A stretch of DNA of 64,000 nt from the NCBI RefSeq assembly GCF_020532705.1, contig NZ_JAJAVD010000001.1, forward strand, positions 248,001 to 312,000. The letters run 5' to 3'. The first letter of the stretch is position 1. Each line of letters starts with the position of its first letter. The notes under the pieces were generated by a model. That model was not told the DNA's origin. It saw only the letters and a list, made by a program, of their open reading frames with translations, and did not search any database. Positions 26,371 through 39,067 of the stretch are shown piece by piece. Source of the DNA: Methylobacillus caricis (GTDB taxonomy: Bacteria; Pseudomonadota; Gammaproteobacteria; Burkholderiales; Methylophilaceae). Both the position numbers and the translations under genes were made by a program.

Positions 26371-26683
26371 ATGATGATCATAAAGAAAATCCACTTGTTT
26401 AAATAATGGAAATTATTGACCACTAATATCAATAATTTTCATATCAAATGGCGTATTGGGGGAACCTGGATAGGTAAGCATTGGCCATGGCTGTATATCA
26501 GCCAACCTTCTTAATATCGTACAATTTTTACTTAGGCGATTCGGTAACCTGGATGTGGTAGCGACGCTTATTTCTTGTTGAAGGGTGTCTGGCTTGCTTC
26601 CCCGCCAATTCTGGTATGTGTGATGACAAGCGGCTCAACTTTTTTGCTACCAAAAATGCTACCAGTGCTGATACCCATAAAAT
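26371..26683. other. Intergenic region, no gene recognised
   Basis: AT-rich upstream of the rubredoxin/cyclo-ligase pair. On minus a stop-free stretch (26415-26600) encodes a plausible-looking peptide ending DMKIIDISGQ without a start; it could be a gene remnant next to the tRNA but is not convincing. Confidence 0.3.
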
Positions 26684-26711
26684 GAAAAAGCCCCGATGTA
26701 TCGGGGCTTTC
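26684..26711 (-). terminator. Terminator of tRNA-Ser
   Basis: A GCCCCGA / TCGGGGC stem with a 4-base loop (26690-26707) followed on minus by a T run (26685-26689). It lies nine bases after the tRNA end. Confidence 0.8.
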
Positions 26712-26719
26712 ATCATTTT

Positions 26720-26813
26720 TGGCGGAGAGCGAGGGATTCGAACCCTCGATACAGGTTTAAGCCCGTATGCTTCCTTAGCAGGGAAGTGCCTTCGACCACT
26801 CGGCCAGCTCTCC
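26720..26813 (-). tRNA. tRNA-Ser (GCT)
   Basis: Minus strand begins GGAGAGCTGGCCGAGTGG, has anticodon loop CTGCTAA (anticodon GCT, for AGC/AGT), a long variable arm as required for tRNA-Ser, a T arm with GGTTCGAATCC, and an encoded CCA end. The 7-bp acceptor stem pairs fully. Confidence 0.95.
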
Positions 26814-26875
26814 GCACGAGGGCGTAACAATACTTGAATACGCCGTAAAAATCAACGCTGAACCGGCTTATTCTT

Positions 26876-28102
26876 TTAAACTTCTTCTAGTCCAAAGGCC
26901 TTGTGCAGAACGCGTACTGCGAGCTCCATGTATTTCTCGTCGATGACGACGGAAATCTTGATCTCGGAGGTGGAAATCATCTGGATATTGATGCCTTCTT
27001 CTGCCAGGGTGCGGAACATCTGGCTGGCGATGCCGACGTGTGAGCGCATGCCTACGCCAACCACGGAAACCTTGGCGGTTTTGTCGTCGCCGATGATCTC
27101 GCGGGCGCCGATGTGACCTTGTACTTTGCCACGCAGGATTTCAAGGGCTTTCTGCAGGTCGTTCTTGTGGACGGTGAAGGTGAAGTCGGTGGTGCCATCT
27201 GCGCCTACGTTCTGGATGATGATGTCAACATCGATGTTGGCATCGGCGACCGGCCCCAATATCTGGTAGGCAATGCCTGGGCGGTCTGGTACGCCTAGCA
27301 CGGTGATTTTGGCTTCGTCGCGGTTAAAGGCGATGCCGGAGATGATGGGTTGTTCCATGTTGTTGTCGTCCTCAAAAGTAATCAACGTGCCTTCGCCTTC
27401 TTCTTCGAAGCTTGAAAGCACGCGCAGTTTGACTTTGTATTTCCCGGCAAACTCGACCGAGCGGATTTGCAGTACCTTGGAGCCCAGGCTGGCCATTTCC
27501 AGCATTTCCTCGAAGGTGACGGATTTCAGGCGGCGTGCTTCCGGCACGACGCGCGGGTCTGTGGTGTAGACGCCGTCTACATCGGTGTAGATCTGGCATT
27601 CGTCGGCCTTCAGGGCGGCTGCCAGGGCGACGCCGGTGGTGTCTGAACCGCCGCGGCCGAGCGTGGTGATGTTGCCTTCCTCATCAACGCCCTGGAAACC
27701 GGCAACGACCACTACGTAGCCATTGTCCAGGTCTTCCCGCACGCGTTCTTCATCAATCTTGAGGATGCGGGCCTTGGTGTGCGCGTTGTCTGTCAGGATG
27801 CGTACCTGGCTGCCAGTGTAGCTTTTTGCCTTTACGCCCAGTTCCTGCAGTGCCATGGAAAGTAGCGCAATGGTGACTTGCTCGCCAGTGGAAACCAGTA
27901 CGTCCAGTTCGCGTGGATTCGGGTTGGGCATGATCTCCCTGGCCAGTCCGATCAGGCGGTTGGTTTCGCCAGACATAGCGGAAACCACCACCACCACCTG
28001 CTGACCCAATGCCTTGTGCCTGGCGACGCGGCGTGCCACGTTGCCAATGCGTTCCGGGTTGGCGACTGAGGTGCCGCCGTATTTTTGTACGATGAGTGCC
28101 AT
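26876..28102 (-). CDS. lysC: Aspartate kinase
   Basis: 408 aa. It phosphorylates aspartate at the entry to lysine, threonine and methionine synthesis and diaminopimelate. Kinase signature KYGGTSVANPERI at the N-terminus, GRGGSDTTGVALAAAL in the middle, and two C-terminal ACT domains (about 265-408) for feedback control. This length is that of the monofunctional alpha/beta-type enzyme. It follows tRNA-Ser on the minus strand and is separated from alaS by about 75 bases. Confidence 0.95.
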   Translation of the reverse strand: MALIVQKYGGTSVANPERIGNVARRVARHKALGQQVVVVVSAMSGETNRLIGLAREIMPNPNPRELDVLVSTGEQVTIALLSMALQELGVKAKSYTGSQVRILTDNAHTKARILKIDEERVREDLDNGYVVVVAGFQGVDEEGNITTLGRGGSDTTGVALAAALKADECQIYTDVDGVYTTDPRVVPEARRLKSVTFEEMLEMASLGSKVLQIRSVEFAGKYKVKLRVLSSFEEEGEGTLITFEDDNNMEQPIISGIAFNRDEAKITVLGVPDRPGIAYQILGPVADANIDVDIIIQNVGADGTTDFTFTVHKNDLQKALEILRGKVQGHIGAREIIGDDKTAKVSVVGVGMRSHVGIASQMFRTLAEEGINIQMISTSEIKISVVIDEKYMELAVRVLHKAFGLEEV

Positions 28103-28177
28103 ATTTATATCTGTATCAAATGTGAAGCATCAATGAACGCGAATAGAGGATAAAAAAACTATGTCTCTATGGGCGGC

Positions 28178-30802
<2,625 letters not shown>

Positions 30803-30869
30803 GTACCTATTTTCTTGCTCAATGTTGTTATCAAAATGCTGACCAAAACGGGTTTGACACTATTCAAAT

Positions 30870-31337
30870 TTAATCTTCATCCGGATTGTGGCGCAGCACT
30901 TGCCGGATAATCTCAAAACCAAAGCCGCGACCTTGCAGAAACCTGGCCTGTTTGGCCCATTCCTCCCGGTTTTGCGGCGGGCTGGTAAATTTCTTGCGAT
31001 ATACCGTAAGCGCTGTTTCCAGTTCCCCGGCTTGTACTTCAGCCACGGCCTTGCCGATCAGCTCATCCGCTATGCCATGCTCCCTGAGTTCATGGGCTAC
31101 GCGCAAGCTGCCGAAGCGGCCTTTACGCGCATGCACGATCTGCTCGGTATACCTTGTATCGGATAGCCAACCGCGTTTCTTGAAGTCATCCAGCAAAGCC
31201 GGCACGTCGTCATCTTCGCTGGCATAGGCGCGCAGTTTCTGCTGCAGTTCCTGATGAGAATATTCCCGCCGTGCCAGATAAGCCAAAGCCCGCTCGCGCA
31301 GGCTGATGGCAGGTTTACTCTTCTTCGTCGTTTTCAT
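30870..31337 (-). CDS. recX: Regulatory protein RecX
   Basis: 155 aa. RecX binds RecA filaments and limits their activity. Three-helix repeats are visible ([58 protein letters not shown]). ATG 31337 was chosen because it begins MKTTKKSKP and overlaps the recA end by 23 bases; the longer upstream frame is recA in another frame. Confidence 0.9.
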   Translation of the reverse strand: MKTTKKSKPAISLRERALAYLARREYSHQELQQKLRAYASEDDDVPALLDDFKKRGWLSDTRYTEQIVHARKGRFGSLRVAHELREHGIADELIGKAVAEVQAGELETALTVYRKKFTSPPQNREEWAKQARFLQGRGFGFEIIRQVLRHNPDED

Positions 31338-32352
31338 CCGGCGCCGTGGTGATGCGGGCGTTGGCCAGGTTTGATTGGGCGCGTATCTTGGCGTCGATTT
31401 CATTGGCGATTTGCGGATGCTCGCGCAGGAATTCGCGGGCATTGTCCTTGCCCTGGCCGATTTTCTCGCCATTGTAGCTGTACCAGGCGCCGGCTTTTTC
31501 CACCAGCTTGAGGTTGACGCCAAGCTCGATGATCTCGCCCTCGCGGGAGATGCCCTCGCCATAGAGGATGTCGAATTCAGCTTGCTTGAACGGAGGCGAT
31601 ACCTTGTTCTTGACGACTTTGACGCGGGTTTCGGAACCGGTGACTTCGTCGCCCTTCTTGATCGCGCCGGTACGGCGGATATCCAGGCGCACGGAGGCAT
31701 AGAACTTGAGTGCGTTGCCGCCGGTAGTGGTTTCCGGGTTGCCGAACATCACGCCGATCTTCATGCGTATCTGGTTGATGAAGATCACCAGCGTATTGGT
31801 GCGCTTGATGTTGGCAGTCAGCTTGCGCAATGCCTGGGACATGAGGCGGGCTTGCAGGCCCATGTGGGAGTCGCCCATCTCGCCTTCGATTTCGGCTTTT
31901 GGCGTCAGGGCTGCCACAGAGTCAACGACCACGATATCGACAGAGCCCGAACGTACCAGCATGTCGGCGATTTCCAGCGCCTGTTCGCCAGTATCTGGCT
32001 GGGAGATCAGCAGTTCGGAGACATTGACACCCAGTTTCTGGGCATATTGTGGGTCAAGTGCATGTTCCGCATCGATAAATGCAGCAGTGCCGCCCACCTT
32101 TTGCATTTGTGCAATGACGGACAAGGTCAGCGTGGTTTTGCCTGAAGATTCCGGACCATAGATTTCCACGATACGGCCGCGGGGGAGGCCGCCTATGCCC
32201 AATGCAATATCAAGCCCCAGTGAACCGGTAGATACTGCCTGGATGTCAGCGGCAACATCGGTGTCGCCCATGCGCATGATAGATCCCTTGCCGAACTGTT
32301 TCTCGATTTGCGAGAGTGCTGCGGCCAGCGCTTTGCTTCTATTTTCATCCAT
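31315..32352 (-). CDS. recA: Recombinase RecA
   Basis: 345 aa. ATP-dependent strand exchange and SOS co-protease. Walker [10 protein letters not shown] (about 67-75), Walker [11 protein letters not shown], loop motif [15 protein letters not shown] and [20 protein letters not shown] are all intact. The acidic tail DENDEEE is normal. No clear LexA box was recognised upstream at this level of reading. Confidence 0.98.
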   Translation of the reverse strand: MDENRSKALAAALSQIEKQFGKGSIMRMGDTDVAADIQAVSTGSLGLDIALGIGGLPRGRIVEIYGPESSGKTTLTLSVIAQMQKVGGTAAFIDAEHALDPQYAQKLGVNVSELLISQPDTGEQALEIADMLVRSGSVDIVVVDSVAALTPKAEIEGEMGDSHMGLQARLMSQALRKLTANIKRTNTLVIFINQIRMKIGVMFGNPETTTGGNALKFYASVRLDIRRTGAIKKGDEVTGSETRVKVVKNKVSPPFKQAEFDILYGEGISREGEIIELGVNLKLVEKAGAWYSYNGEKIGQGKDNAREFLREHPQIANEIDAKIRAQSNLANARITTAPDENDEEE

Positions 32353-32397
32353 CAGTAAGTACCTTTTTCAATTAGCCTGCTAAAGCTTGCAATTATT

Positions 32398-32901
32398 TCA
32401 TAAATCAGTGGCTAAGGTAAGTTGTAACAGTCCCTCAATCACGGTTTTTACCGACTGCCTGCGTACTTGCTCCCTGTCCCCTGAAAAATGATGTGTGGAC
32501 GTAATGATACGTCCGTCTGAATGGGCCCAACCGAAACATACCGTACCCACAGGTTTATGCGGCGATCCACCATCAGGACCCGCAATTCCGGTAATGGCGG
32601 CAGAGATATTGGCATCGCTATATTGCAAGGCGCCCAGCGCCATTTCCCTGGCGGTTTCTTCGCTAACCGCTCCATATTTTTGTAGTGTTGCCGCCTGCAC
32701 TTGCAGCATTTGCTGCTTGGCAGCGTTGCTGTATGTGACAAATCCACGGTCAAACCAGGCTGAGCTGCCGGGAATGGCGGTGATGCATTGTGCTGCCCAG
32801 CCGCCAGTGCAGGATTCTGCCAGTGCCAGCAACAATTGGCGTTGCTGCATTGTTCTGCCTAGCTCGGTGCTTAGTGTCAGAAGGAATGCATCGTCAGCCA
32901 T
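32398..32901 (-). CDS. pncC: Nicotinamide-nucleotide amidase (CinA C-terminal family)
   Basis: 167 aa, a stand-alone CinA C-terminal domain that deamidates NMN to nicotinate mononucleotide in pyridine nucleotide salvage. Motifs are LALAESCTGGWAAQ (about 25-38) and AAITGIAGPDGGSPHKPVGT. It is located upstream of recA, as usual in proteobacteria. The start overlaps the end of pgpA by 25 bases. Confidence 0.9.
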   Translation of the reverse strand: MADDAFLLTLSTELGRTMQQRQLLLALAESCTGGWAAQCITAIPGSSAWFDRGFVTYSNAAKQQMLQVQAATLQKYGAVSEETAREMALGALQYSDANISAAITGIAGPDGGSPHKPVGTVCFGWAHSDGRIITSTHHFSGDREQVRRQSVKTVIEGLLQLTLATDL

Positions 32902-33374
32902 TGAAGTCCCTTCAGGGCGGCAATGGCATAAACTGCCGCCAGCAGGTCGTCAAACATCACGCCAAGGCCGCCATGCAGGCGACGGTCGAATTGGCGGATG
33001 GGAAAAGGTTTCCAGATATCAAACAGCCGGAACAGCAGGAATGCCGTCAGCCACCATTCCCATGCCTTGGGCGTGAACTCCAGAACCAACATAAAGGCGA
33101 CGATTTCATCCCAGACTATGCCGCCATGATCGCTGATGCCCAGGTTACGCCCAGTAATACTGCAGATGGGGATGCCGACGAGGAACATGCATGACAGTAT
33201 GAACAGATGGGTTGCTTCTGGTAACTGCATCATCAAGGCAAACAATGGCATGGCAACCAAGGTACCGAAAGTTCCAGGCGCCTTGGGCGCCAGCCCGCTG
33301 CCAAACCCCAGGCCTAGAAAATGCGCAGGATGACGCAATAAAAACCGGTAATCAGGCGAAATGATCAAAACCAT
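32877..33374 (-). CDS. pgpA: Phosphatidylglycerophosphatase A
   Basis: 165 aa membrane enzyme that removes phosphate from phosphatidylglycerophosphate. Motifs are [19 protein letters not shown] and WDEIVAF, with [28 protein letters not shown] near the end. Three to four membrane helices. An ATG lies at 33374, but AAGGAG is too close to it; a TTG at 33368 has better spacing and may be the true start. The gene overlaps the thiL end. Confidence 0.92.
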   Translation of the reverse strand: MVLIISPDYRFLLRHPAHFLGLGFGSGLAPKAPGTFGTLVAMPLFALMMQLPEATHLFILSCMFLVGIPICSITGRNLGISDHGGIVWDEIVAFMLVLEFTPKAWEWWLTAFLLFRLFDIWKPFPIRQFDRRLHGGLGVMFDDLLAAVYAIAALKGLQWLTMHSF

Positions 33375-34308
33375 TCTCCTTGATGGACATAGGGCTGTTG
33401 TCGGTGCCATAGACTATGAGGCCCGGAGTAGGGGTAACGCGGCCGACAGCGGCGAGTTGCAGGCCCAGATCCTTGCCTATGGCAACAATCCTGCCATGAT
33501 CCTGCGCGCTGGCTGTAAAGCATAGTTCATAGTCGTCTCCCCCAGCCAGGACCATTTGCTGGACAGCGGTTTCATGTAAGTGTGTGCTTACGATTTCTGA
33601 AACAGGAATGCGGTTGAGGTAAAGTTCTGCCCCCACTTGTGAACGCTCCAGAATATGTCCGAAATCGGCCAGCAGGCCATCTGAAATATCCAAAGCACTA
33701 TGTGCCAATCCACACAGGGCCAGCCCGAGTTCGACGCGTGGAACTGGCTGGTGCAAGGCAGGTATGCAGGCAGCCAGCTCCTGCTCTGTGAGTGGATAAC
33801 GCTGTTGCAATGCGGCGAGTGCCAGTGCGGCATTTCCCAGGGGGCCGGATACCCAGATTTCGTCATTAATTTTAGCTTGGCTACGTAACAGTGACTGCCC
33901 GGGAGCTACCTCGCCCATGATCTGGACGCTGATGGCCAATGGCCCGCGAGTGGTGTCGCCGCCTATGAGCTCAACCCCAAACTGGTCAGCGCAGGCAAAA
34001 AAACCTGCGGAGAATCGCTCTACCCAGGATTCATCTGCATTGGGCAGGGCAATGGCCAATGTTGCCCAGCAAGGCAACGCGCCCATGGCAGCCATGTCCG
34101 AGATGTTGACTGCCAGTGATTTCCAGCCGATCAGCCATGGATTAATGTCAGGAAAAAAGTGAGTGTTTGCTACCAGCATGTCTGCCGAAATGGCCAATTC
34201 CATACCCGGGGTGACTTGCAATAATGCCGCATCATCCCCCACTCCCAATACAGCTCGCTTGGTCGGTCGTGTGAAGTAGCGTTTGATCAGGTCGAATTCG
34301 CTTGTCAT
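33352..34308 (-). CDS. thiL: Thiamine-monophosphate kinase
   Basis: 318 aa. It phosphorylates thiamine monophosphate to the cofactor thiamine diphosphate. PurM-like fold; motifs GVGDDAALL (about 21-29), [22 protein letters not shown] and [15 protein letters not shown] are present. Its start shares one base with the mogA stop (TGATG). Confidence 0.93.
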   Translation of the reverse strand: MTSEFDLIKRYFTRPTKRAVLGVGDDAALLQVTPGMELAISADMLVANTHFFPDINPWLIGWKSLAVNISDMAAMGALPCWATLAIALPNADESWVERFSAGFFACADQFGVELIGGDTTRGPLAISVQIMGEVAPGQSLLRSQAKINDEIWVSGPLGNAALALAALQQRYPLTEQELAACIPALHQPVPRVELGLALCGLAHSALDISDGLLADFGHILERSQVGAELYLNRIPVSEIVSTHLHETAVQQMVLAGGDDYELCFTASAQDHGRIVAIGKDLGLQLAAVGRVTPTPGLIVYGTDNSPMSIKENGFDHFA

Positions 34309-34898
34309 CAGGATTCAGGTTTTTGTGCAGACTTGGGGCGGAAAGACTTGACCATGGCTGGATCGGTTTCAATGTAGGGCGCGCCTATGAGGTCCAGGCA
34401 ATAAGGTACAGCGGCAAAAATGCCGGGAACAGTGATGTTGCCTGCCTCATCCTTGAGGCCTTCCAGCGTCTGGGCGATGGACTTTGGCTGGCCTGGCAGG
34501 TTGATGATCAGGCTGCGTTTGCGTATGACTGCTACCTGGCGCGACAAAATGGCCGTGGGAACAAAATTAAGGCTGATCTGGCGCATCTGTTCACCAAAGC
34601 CTGGCATGACCTTGTCTGCGACTGCAACGGTGGCTTCTGGGGTGACATCACGGATTGCAGGCCCTGTACCGCCAGTGGTGAGAATCAGGCTGCACCCTTC
34701 AAAGTCGACCAGGTCACGTAATGTGGCCTCGATTTCATCCTGCTCATCGGGAATGACCCTGACGGTGGATTCCCAGGGGGTCGATAGTGTTTTTCCTAGC
34801 CATTCCTGCAGGGTAGGAATCCCTTTGTCCTGATATTCACCGCTGGATGCGCGGTCGCTGATGGAAACTAATCCTATGCGTATGAGTTGATCTGCCAT
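34308..34898 (-). CDS. mogA: Molybdopterin adenylyltransferase
   Basis: 196 aa from ATG 34898. It adenylates molybdopterin before molybdate insertion. Motifs are [38 protein letters not shown] and [10 protein letters not shown]. Supports molybdoenzymes such as formate dehydrogenase, useful in a methylotroph. First gene of the mogA-thiL-pgpA-pncC-recA-recX run. Confidence 0.93.
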   Translation of the reverse strand: MADQLIRIGLVSISDRASSGEYQDKGIPTLQEWLGKTLSTPWESTVRVIPDEQDEIEATLRDLVDFEGCSLILTTGGTGPAIRDVTPEATVAVADKVMPGFGEQMRQISLNFVPTAILSRQVAVIRKRSLIINLPGQPKSIAQTLEGLKDEAGNITVPGIFAAVPYCLDLIGAPYIETDPAMVKSFRPKSAQKPES

Positions 34899-35048
34899 AT
34901 TGTTATGTATCAAGGTTATATTGCTGACGTCATTTTACCGACGCAGATGTGATAAAACTGTGGTTTCATCATACCATTAGAACCCGTCGCAGGTCCGCCT
35001 TGGCGACAGGGATGCAGACCAATCGAACCTCATTCATTTACTGGAGGC

Positions 35049-35810
35049 ATGATGCGTATATTCTTGATGTTACTGCTGGTGGCGCTTGCGGCAGCCTGTA
35101 GCAAGCCGGTTGTCAAAGAGCCATTGCCGGATAAACCAGTTCAGGCCAAGCCTGCGGTAGAACAACCCAAAGATGACAATCCTTATAGCCGAACTTATAG
35201 TGCGCGTAATTTGCATGGCGTCAAATTGAACACAAGTGATGCCGCACCCAAGATATTCAAAGGGGTGGCTGAAAATGAGGATTATCAACGGATGTTGCGT
35301 GATGGATATGAAATGCTGGGATATTCCCGCTTCGAGGCGGGCGATGTGCCTCCCTCCCAAGCGCTTGCCCAGGCCAGCAGTATCCATGCAGAGGCGGTTG
35401 TAGTCTATACCAAGCTGCTGGCATCACCCACGGCCGCTATGAAGATGCAGCAGATCCGCGATCAGGCCAAACATAGTGATAGGGCTTCCGATAGTTCGGA
35501 GATATACAGTTATTTCGCTACCTACTGGGCGAAATTGTTGCCACCGGTGTTGGGTGTGCATGTCATGAAGCCACGGGATGGAGACCCTGAGCCGGGGTTG
35601 ACGGTGCTTGCCGTGATTGCGGATTCACCTGCCGAAAAAGCGGGTGTTGTGGTCGGTGATGTGCTGGTGGCCTTGGACAAGGCCCAGCTGAAATCGCCCC
35701 AACAATTACAAGAGGTGACACAACAATATGCGGGGCAGGATGTTGAGATAAGCCTGCGCCGGGTTAACCTTGAAAAAACAGTCTCTGTTCACTTGAATCC
35801 CGTGCCTTGA
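35049..35810 (+). CDS. PDZ-domain lipoprotein
   Basis: 253 aa. The start MMRIFLMLLLVALAAAC is a lipoprotein signal with Cys17 as the lipid site. Next comes a Pro/Lys-rich spacer, a region of unknown fold, and a C-terminal PDZ domain (about 165-250) with VLAVIADSPAEKAGVVVGDVL. No protease triad is present, so it likely binds protein C-termini in the periplasm. GGAGGC is the ribosome site. Precise role unknown. Confidence 0.75.
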   Translation: MMRIFLMLLLVALAAACSKPVVKEPLPDKPVQAKPAVEQPKDDNPYSRTYSARNLHGVKLNTSDAAPKIFKGVAENEDYQRMLRDGYEMLGYSRFEAGDVPPSQALAQASSIHAEAVVVYTKLLASPTAAMKMQQIRDQAKHSDRASDSSEIYSYFATYWAKLLPPVLGVHVMKPRDGDPEPGLTVLAVIADSPAEKAGVVVGDVLVALDKAQLKSPQQLQEVTQQYAGQDVEISLRRVNLEKTVSVHLNPVP

Positions 35811-35869
35811 GGTTGTGCAGCCGCTGTTTGCTGAATTCTGGCAGGATTGGAGTCAATTAATTAAGTTGA

Positions 35870-37903
35870 ATGTACATTAAGATGATGATGGAAAAGATAC
35901 TGAGCGCATACACAGTACAAAATATCAATACCGCGCGCCTGCTCGCTGATCTTGTAGCGGAGTTGCGCCCTGCGAGTCTCAGTGAAACTGACGATGCCGC
36001 ACATTCTATCCAGGCTTTGTGCCATGTGTTGAACAGTGATCCGCAAAAGGCAGTATTGCTACGCGATGGGATTGTGAGCCTCCTGAGTGGCCGCAAGCCT
36101 GTTTCACTGTATGTGGATTCAGGTATACAGCCCAATAGCGGATTTTTTACGGAGTTGTGGCGCCGAATAGGCCACAAGTTGCTGCCTGATGCGATCAACC
36201 CGGCTTATCTCAAGGACTTGTTTGCAGAGATTTTCCCCAAGACCGGGGATGAGTTATGGGTAGAGGCTGTTCCGGACGAAGTCTGGCTGCAATTGGTACA
36301 TGCCCTGCGTTTTCATGAGGTGGATATTGACCACAGGTTCGCCTGCCAGAAAAGCGTGCTGGAATCGGCGCAGGTATTGTCTTATCGATTGGCCGCCTCA
36401 GGGCTGGAACCGGAATTGATCCGCAACCATCCCGAGATCGAATACCATGACTCCCCCTTCATTACCCAGAGCGTGGAGTTGCAGGCGCTGCTGGCATTGC
36501 CGTTGGAAAAGCAATATGAGGTCGACCATATTCTGGTTATGCTGGATCAGTGTCGCGAGGTGATTGCCAAGATACGCCGCAATAGTTCGCAAACAGGCAC
36601 CAGTGTGCGCTTGACCTTTTTGCTGCAACGCATGAGCCAGCAGATCCGACGCCTGGAAAGCCTGCTTGGCATTATCAAGCTGGTACGTGGAGAGGCGGAT
36701 GCCGGGCCTGCCTTTGTCCAATTGTTCAAGACGCTGGTTTCGGCAGAACGCCACAAAAATGACGTTAGGCAGCATTTCCGCGAGAACATGGAGCTGATGG
36801 CCTTGCGCGTGACAGAAAATGCCAGTCGCACTGGCGAGCATTACATTACGGAAACCCGTAGTGAGTATTTCGGCCTGATGCGCTCAGCCATGGGGGCTGG
36901 CATCATCATTGCGATCATGAGCATGCTTAAGATCATTGCTGCCAAGCATCATTATGCACCACTGACCGAGGCCATTCTGTTCAGTCTCAATTATGGTCTG
37001 GGGTTTGTACTCATCCATATCCTGCATTTCACAGTGGCAACCAAGCAGCCTGCCATGACAGCTGCTGCAATTGCGGCCAGTATCGATGCGAGTGATCGCA
37101 GGAACAAGAACCTGGATAAGCTGGTGAACATCATTGCCCAGACCTTCCGCAGCCAGACCATCGCTATCCTTGGCAATGTGTTGCTGGCGGTACCTGTGGC
37201 CATGCTGATAGGCTGGGTCATTCTCAGCGTGACTGGCGAACACTTCATCACGCCGGAAAAAGCCCACCAGTTGCTGGATTCCAATGACCCGTTTCATAGT
37301 GGTGCGGTATTCTATGCGGGTATTGCCGGGGTTTGCCTGTTCCTCTCAGGCCTGATTGCGGGTTATCACGACAATCTTGCCGTGTATAACAAAATTCCGC
37401 AGCGCCTGCGCGCATTGCGCTGGCTGGAATGGCTGTTGGGTACCCATAGGCTGGATAGGGTAGCCCGCTATGTGGAAAACAATCTGGGCGCGCTGGCGGG
37501 CAATTTCTATTTTGGCTGCCTGCTGGGCGGGATGTCAGGCTTGGGTGTATTATTGGGAGCGCCCATTGATATCCGGCATATCGCCTTTGTTTCGGCATTT
37601 ACCGGCTATTCCTTCATGGCGCTGGATTTCATGTTCAGCTGGCAGGTGCTGGTCACTGCGATATTGGGTATCTGGCTGATCGGGACGGCAAACCTGGTGG
37701 TGAGTTTCAGTCTTGCCCTCTACGTGGCCATGAAGTCACGCAAAGTCTCGTTTGCACAATGGCGGTTGCTGTTGAGGACTTTGTTGAAACGCTTTATCCA
37801 GCAGCCCGGCCTGTTCCTGCTGCCGCCTAGACGACAGCAGGCAGTATTGGACGCAGAGGCGGGGCTGGACGAGAAGGAACCTGAAAGGGTCCATCATTCT
37901 TAG
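35870..37903 (+). CDS. Gcr/SpecificRecomb-family membrane protein
   Basis: 677 aa, matching the family annotated as site-specific recombinase Gcr (from Neisseria). Residues 1-330 are soluble and helical; the second half has about seven membrane helices (IIIAIMSMLKII, GLGFVLIHILHF, TIAILGNVLLAVPVAMLIGWVIL and others). No Tyr or Ser recombinase active site is visible, so the recombinase label is doubtful. An alternative ATG lies at 35888. Confidence 0.7.
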   Translation: MYIKMMMEKILSAYTVQNINTARLLADLVAELRPASLSETDDAAHSIQALCHVLNSDPQKAVLLRDGIVSLLSGRKPVSLYVDSGIQPNSGFFTELWRRIGHKLLPDAINPAYLKDLFAEIFPKTGDELWVEAVPDEVWLQLVHALRFHEVDIDHRFACQKSVLESAQVLSYRLAASGLEPELIRNHPEIEYHDSPFITQSVELQALLALPLEKQYEVDHILVMLDQCREVIAKIRRNSSQTGTSVRLTFLLQRMSQQIRRLESLLGIIKLVRGEADAGPAFVQLFKTLVSAERHKNDVRQHFRENMELMALRVTENASRTGEHYITETRSEYFGLMRSAMGAGIIIAIMSMLKIIAAKHHYAPLTEAILFSLNYGLGFVLIHILHFTVATKQPAMTAAAIAASIDASDRRNKNLDKLVNIIAQTFRSQTIAILGNVLLAVPVAMLIGWVILSVTGEHFITPEKAHQLLDSNDPFHSGAVFYAGIAGVCLFLSGLIAGYHDNLAVYNKIPQRLRALRWLEWLLGTHRLDRVARYVENNLGALAGNFYFGCLLGGMSGLGVLLGAPIDIRHIAFVSAFTGYSFMALDFMFSWQVLVTAILGIWLIGTANLVVSFSLALYVAMKSRKVSFAQWRLLLRTLLKRFIQQPGLFLLPPRRQQAVLDAEAGLDEKEPERVHHS

Positions 37904-37947
37904 AAAACTGAAGCCTGGTGCAGCCTGTTTGCCTGGGGCGAGCAGGC

Positions 37948-38316
37948 TCAATCAACAGAGTGGTATTTCTGGTGTTGCTTGTTCTTGCGTTCTATTGCTT
38001 CATCCGGCAATGGAACCAGTGATTCAACCTTGAGGTGCAGCGCTGCCTTGGCTAACAGATGGGCGCTGATAGGGGCGGTAATGAACAGGAACAGCGTAAT
38101 CAACCCTTCATGCAGGCTGATTCCCTCATCACGGGTGCTGAAGAAAATAGCCGAGGCGATCAGCAGGCAGCCAACGCCCAATGTGGTGCCCTTGGTGGGG
38201 CCATGCAAACGGGTATAGAAGTCACGCAGGCGGGCAAGGCCGAGCGAGCCTATGAATGTGAACGAGGCCCCTGCTACGATCAGCACCGAAAGCAGGATTT
38301 CCAGCAGAATGTTCAT
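37948..38316 (-). CDS. mnhG: Na+/H+ antiporter subunit G
   Basis: 122 aa with three membrane helices and the conserved ARLRDFYTRLHGPTKGTTLG motif of MrpG/PhaG/MnhG. ATG 38316 was chosen because it overlaps the mnhF stop (ATGA). Last gene of the antiporter operon. Confidence 0.93.
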   Translation of the reverse strand: MNILLEILLSVLIVAGASFTFIGSLGLARLRDFYTRLHGPTKGTTLGVGCLLIASAIFFSTRDEGISLHEGLITLFLFITAPISAHLLAKAALHLKVESLVPLPDEAIERKNKQHQKYHSVD

Positions 38317-38582
38317 TCGATGATGTCTCCCCGCAGCAGGTATTTGCACATGGCAACGGTGCCGACAAAACCCATCAGTGCAATCAGCAAGGCTGCTTCA
38401 AAGTAAAGAGCGCTGCCTATATGGATGCCGAACAATACCAGCAGGGCTATGGTGTTGATATAAAGCGTATCCAGTGCCAGGATGCGGTCAGGCGAGCTGG
38501 GCCCTTTGAGCAGGCGCCAGAAGTTGAGAGCCAGCGCCGCGGATACCAGCACAAATGCAATGTGAATGGCGGTTGCTATCAT
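38313..38582 (-). CDS. mnhF: Na+/H+ antiporter subunit F
   Basis: 89 aa with three helices and the MrpF motif GPSSPDRILALDTLYINTIAL. Its start overlaps the mnhE stop and its stop overlaps the mnhG start by four bases each. Confidence 0.92.
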   Translation of the reverse strand: MIATAIHIAFVLVSAALALNFWRLLKGPSSPDRILALDTLYINTIALLVLFGIHIGSALYFEAALLIALMGFVGTVAMCKYLLRGDIIE

Positions 38583-39067
38583 TCCTCAAAAATCTCCTTG
38601 AGCGGTTGTTCATAGCGAGTCTTGATTGTGTGGATAAAGGCATCTATATCGCCTACATCCATGGTATGCACCAGTATGCTTTTACGGTCTGGTGCCAATA
38701 GTGCAGAGAGCGAGCCTGGGGTCAGGCAGGTGGTGTTGGCCAGGATGCTCATCGCAAAGTCCGAATTCAGGTCTATGGGCACAACGATAAATGCCGGGCG
38801 CAGTTTATCCGGGTTGCCAAGGATGCGCAGGGCCACAATAAAGTTGGCTTCAATGATATCGTGCAGCAGGATATAGGTGAACTTGAGCAAGGTGAGAGGC
38901 TTGTGCACCTTGACTTTGTCTGGCCAGAATTGCAGCGCAAAGAATGGAAGGGCCCATCCGAGCAATATTCCCAGCACCATCTGGCCGGGTGCAATGCTGT
39001 TGGATAGCAGTAGCCAGATCAGTGCCAGCATGACCGTCAGTAATGGGTGGGGCAGAAATCTTTGCAT
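38579..39067 (-). CDS. mnhE: Na+/H+ antiporter subunit E
   Basis: 162 aa with two N-terminal helices and MrpE-type TCLTPGSLSALL. ATG 39067 shares one base with the mnhD stop (TAATG); the longer upstream frame lies inside mnhD in a different frame. Confidence 0.92.
   Translation of the reverse strand: MQRFLPHPLLTVMLALIWLLLSNSIAPGQMVLGILLGWALPFFALQFWPDKVKVHKPLTLLKFTYILLHDIIEANFIVALRILGNPDKLRPAFIVVPIDLNSDFAMSILANTTCLTPGSLSALLAPDRKSILVHTMDVGDIDAFIHTIKTRYEQPLKEIFEE

Noticed and set aside
26528-26830. 100-codon minus frame across tRNA-Ser
   Set aside because: Most of it is the tRNA-Ser gene itself and its terminator. The remaining tail is not enough to claim an integrase remnant.
37922-37948. AGCCTG...CAGGCT as a terminator between the Gcr gene and mnhG
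   Set aside because: Stem of six pairs with no T run on either strand; too weak to call.
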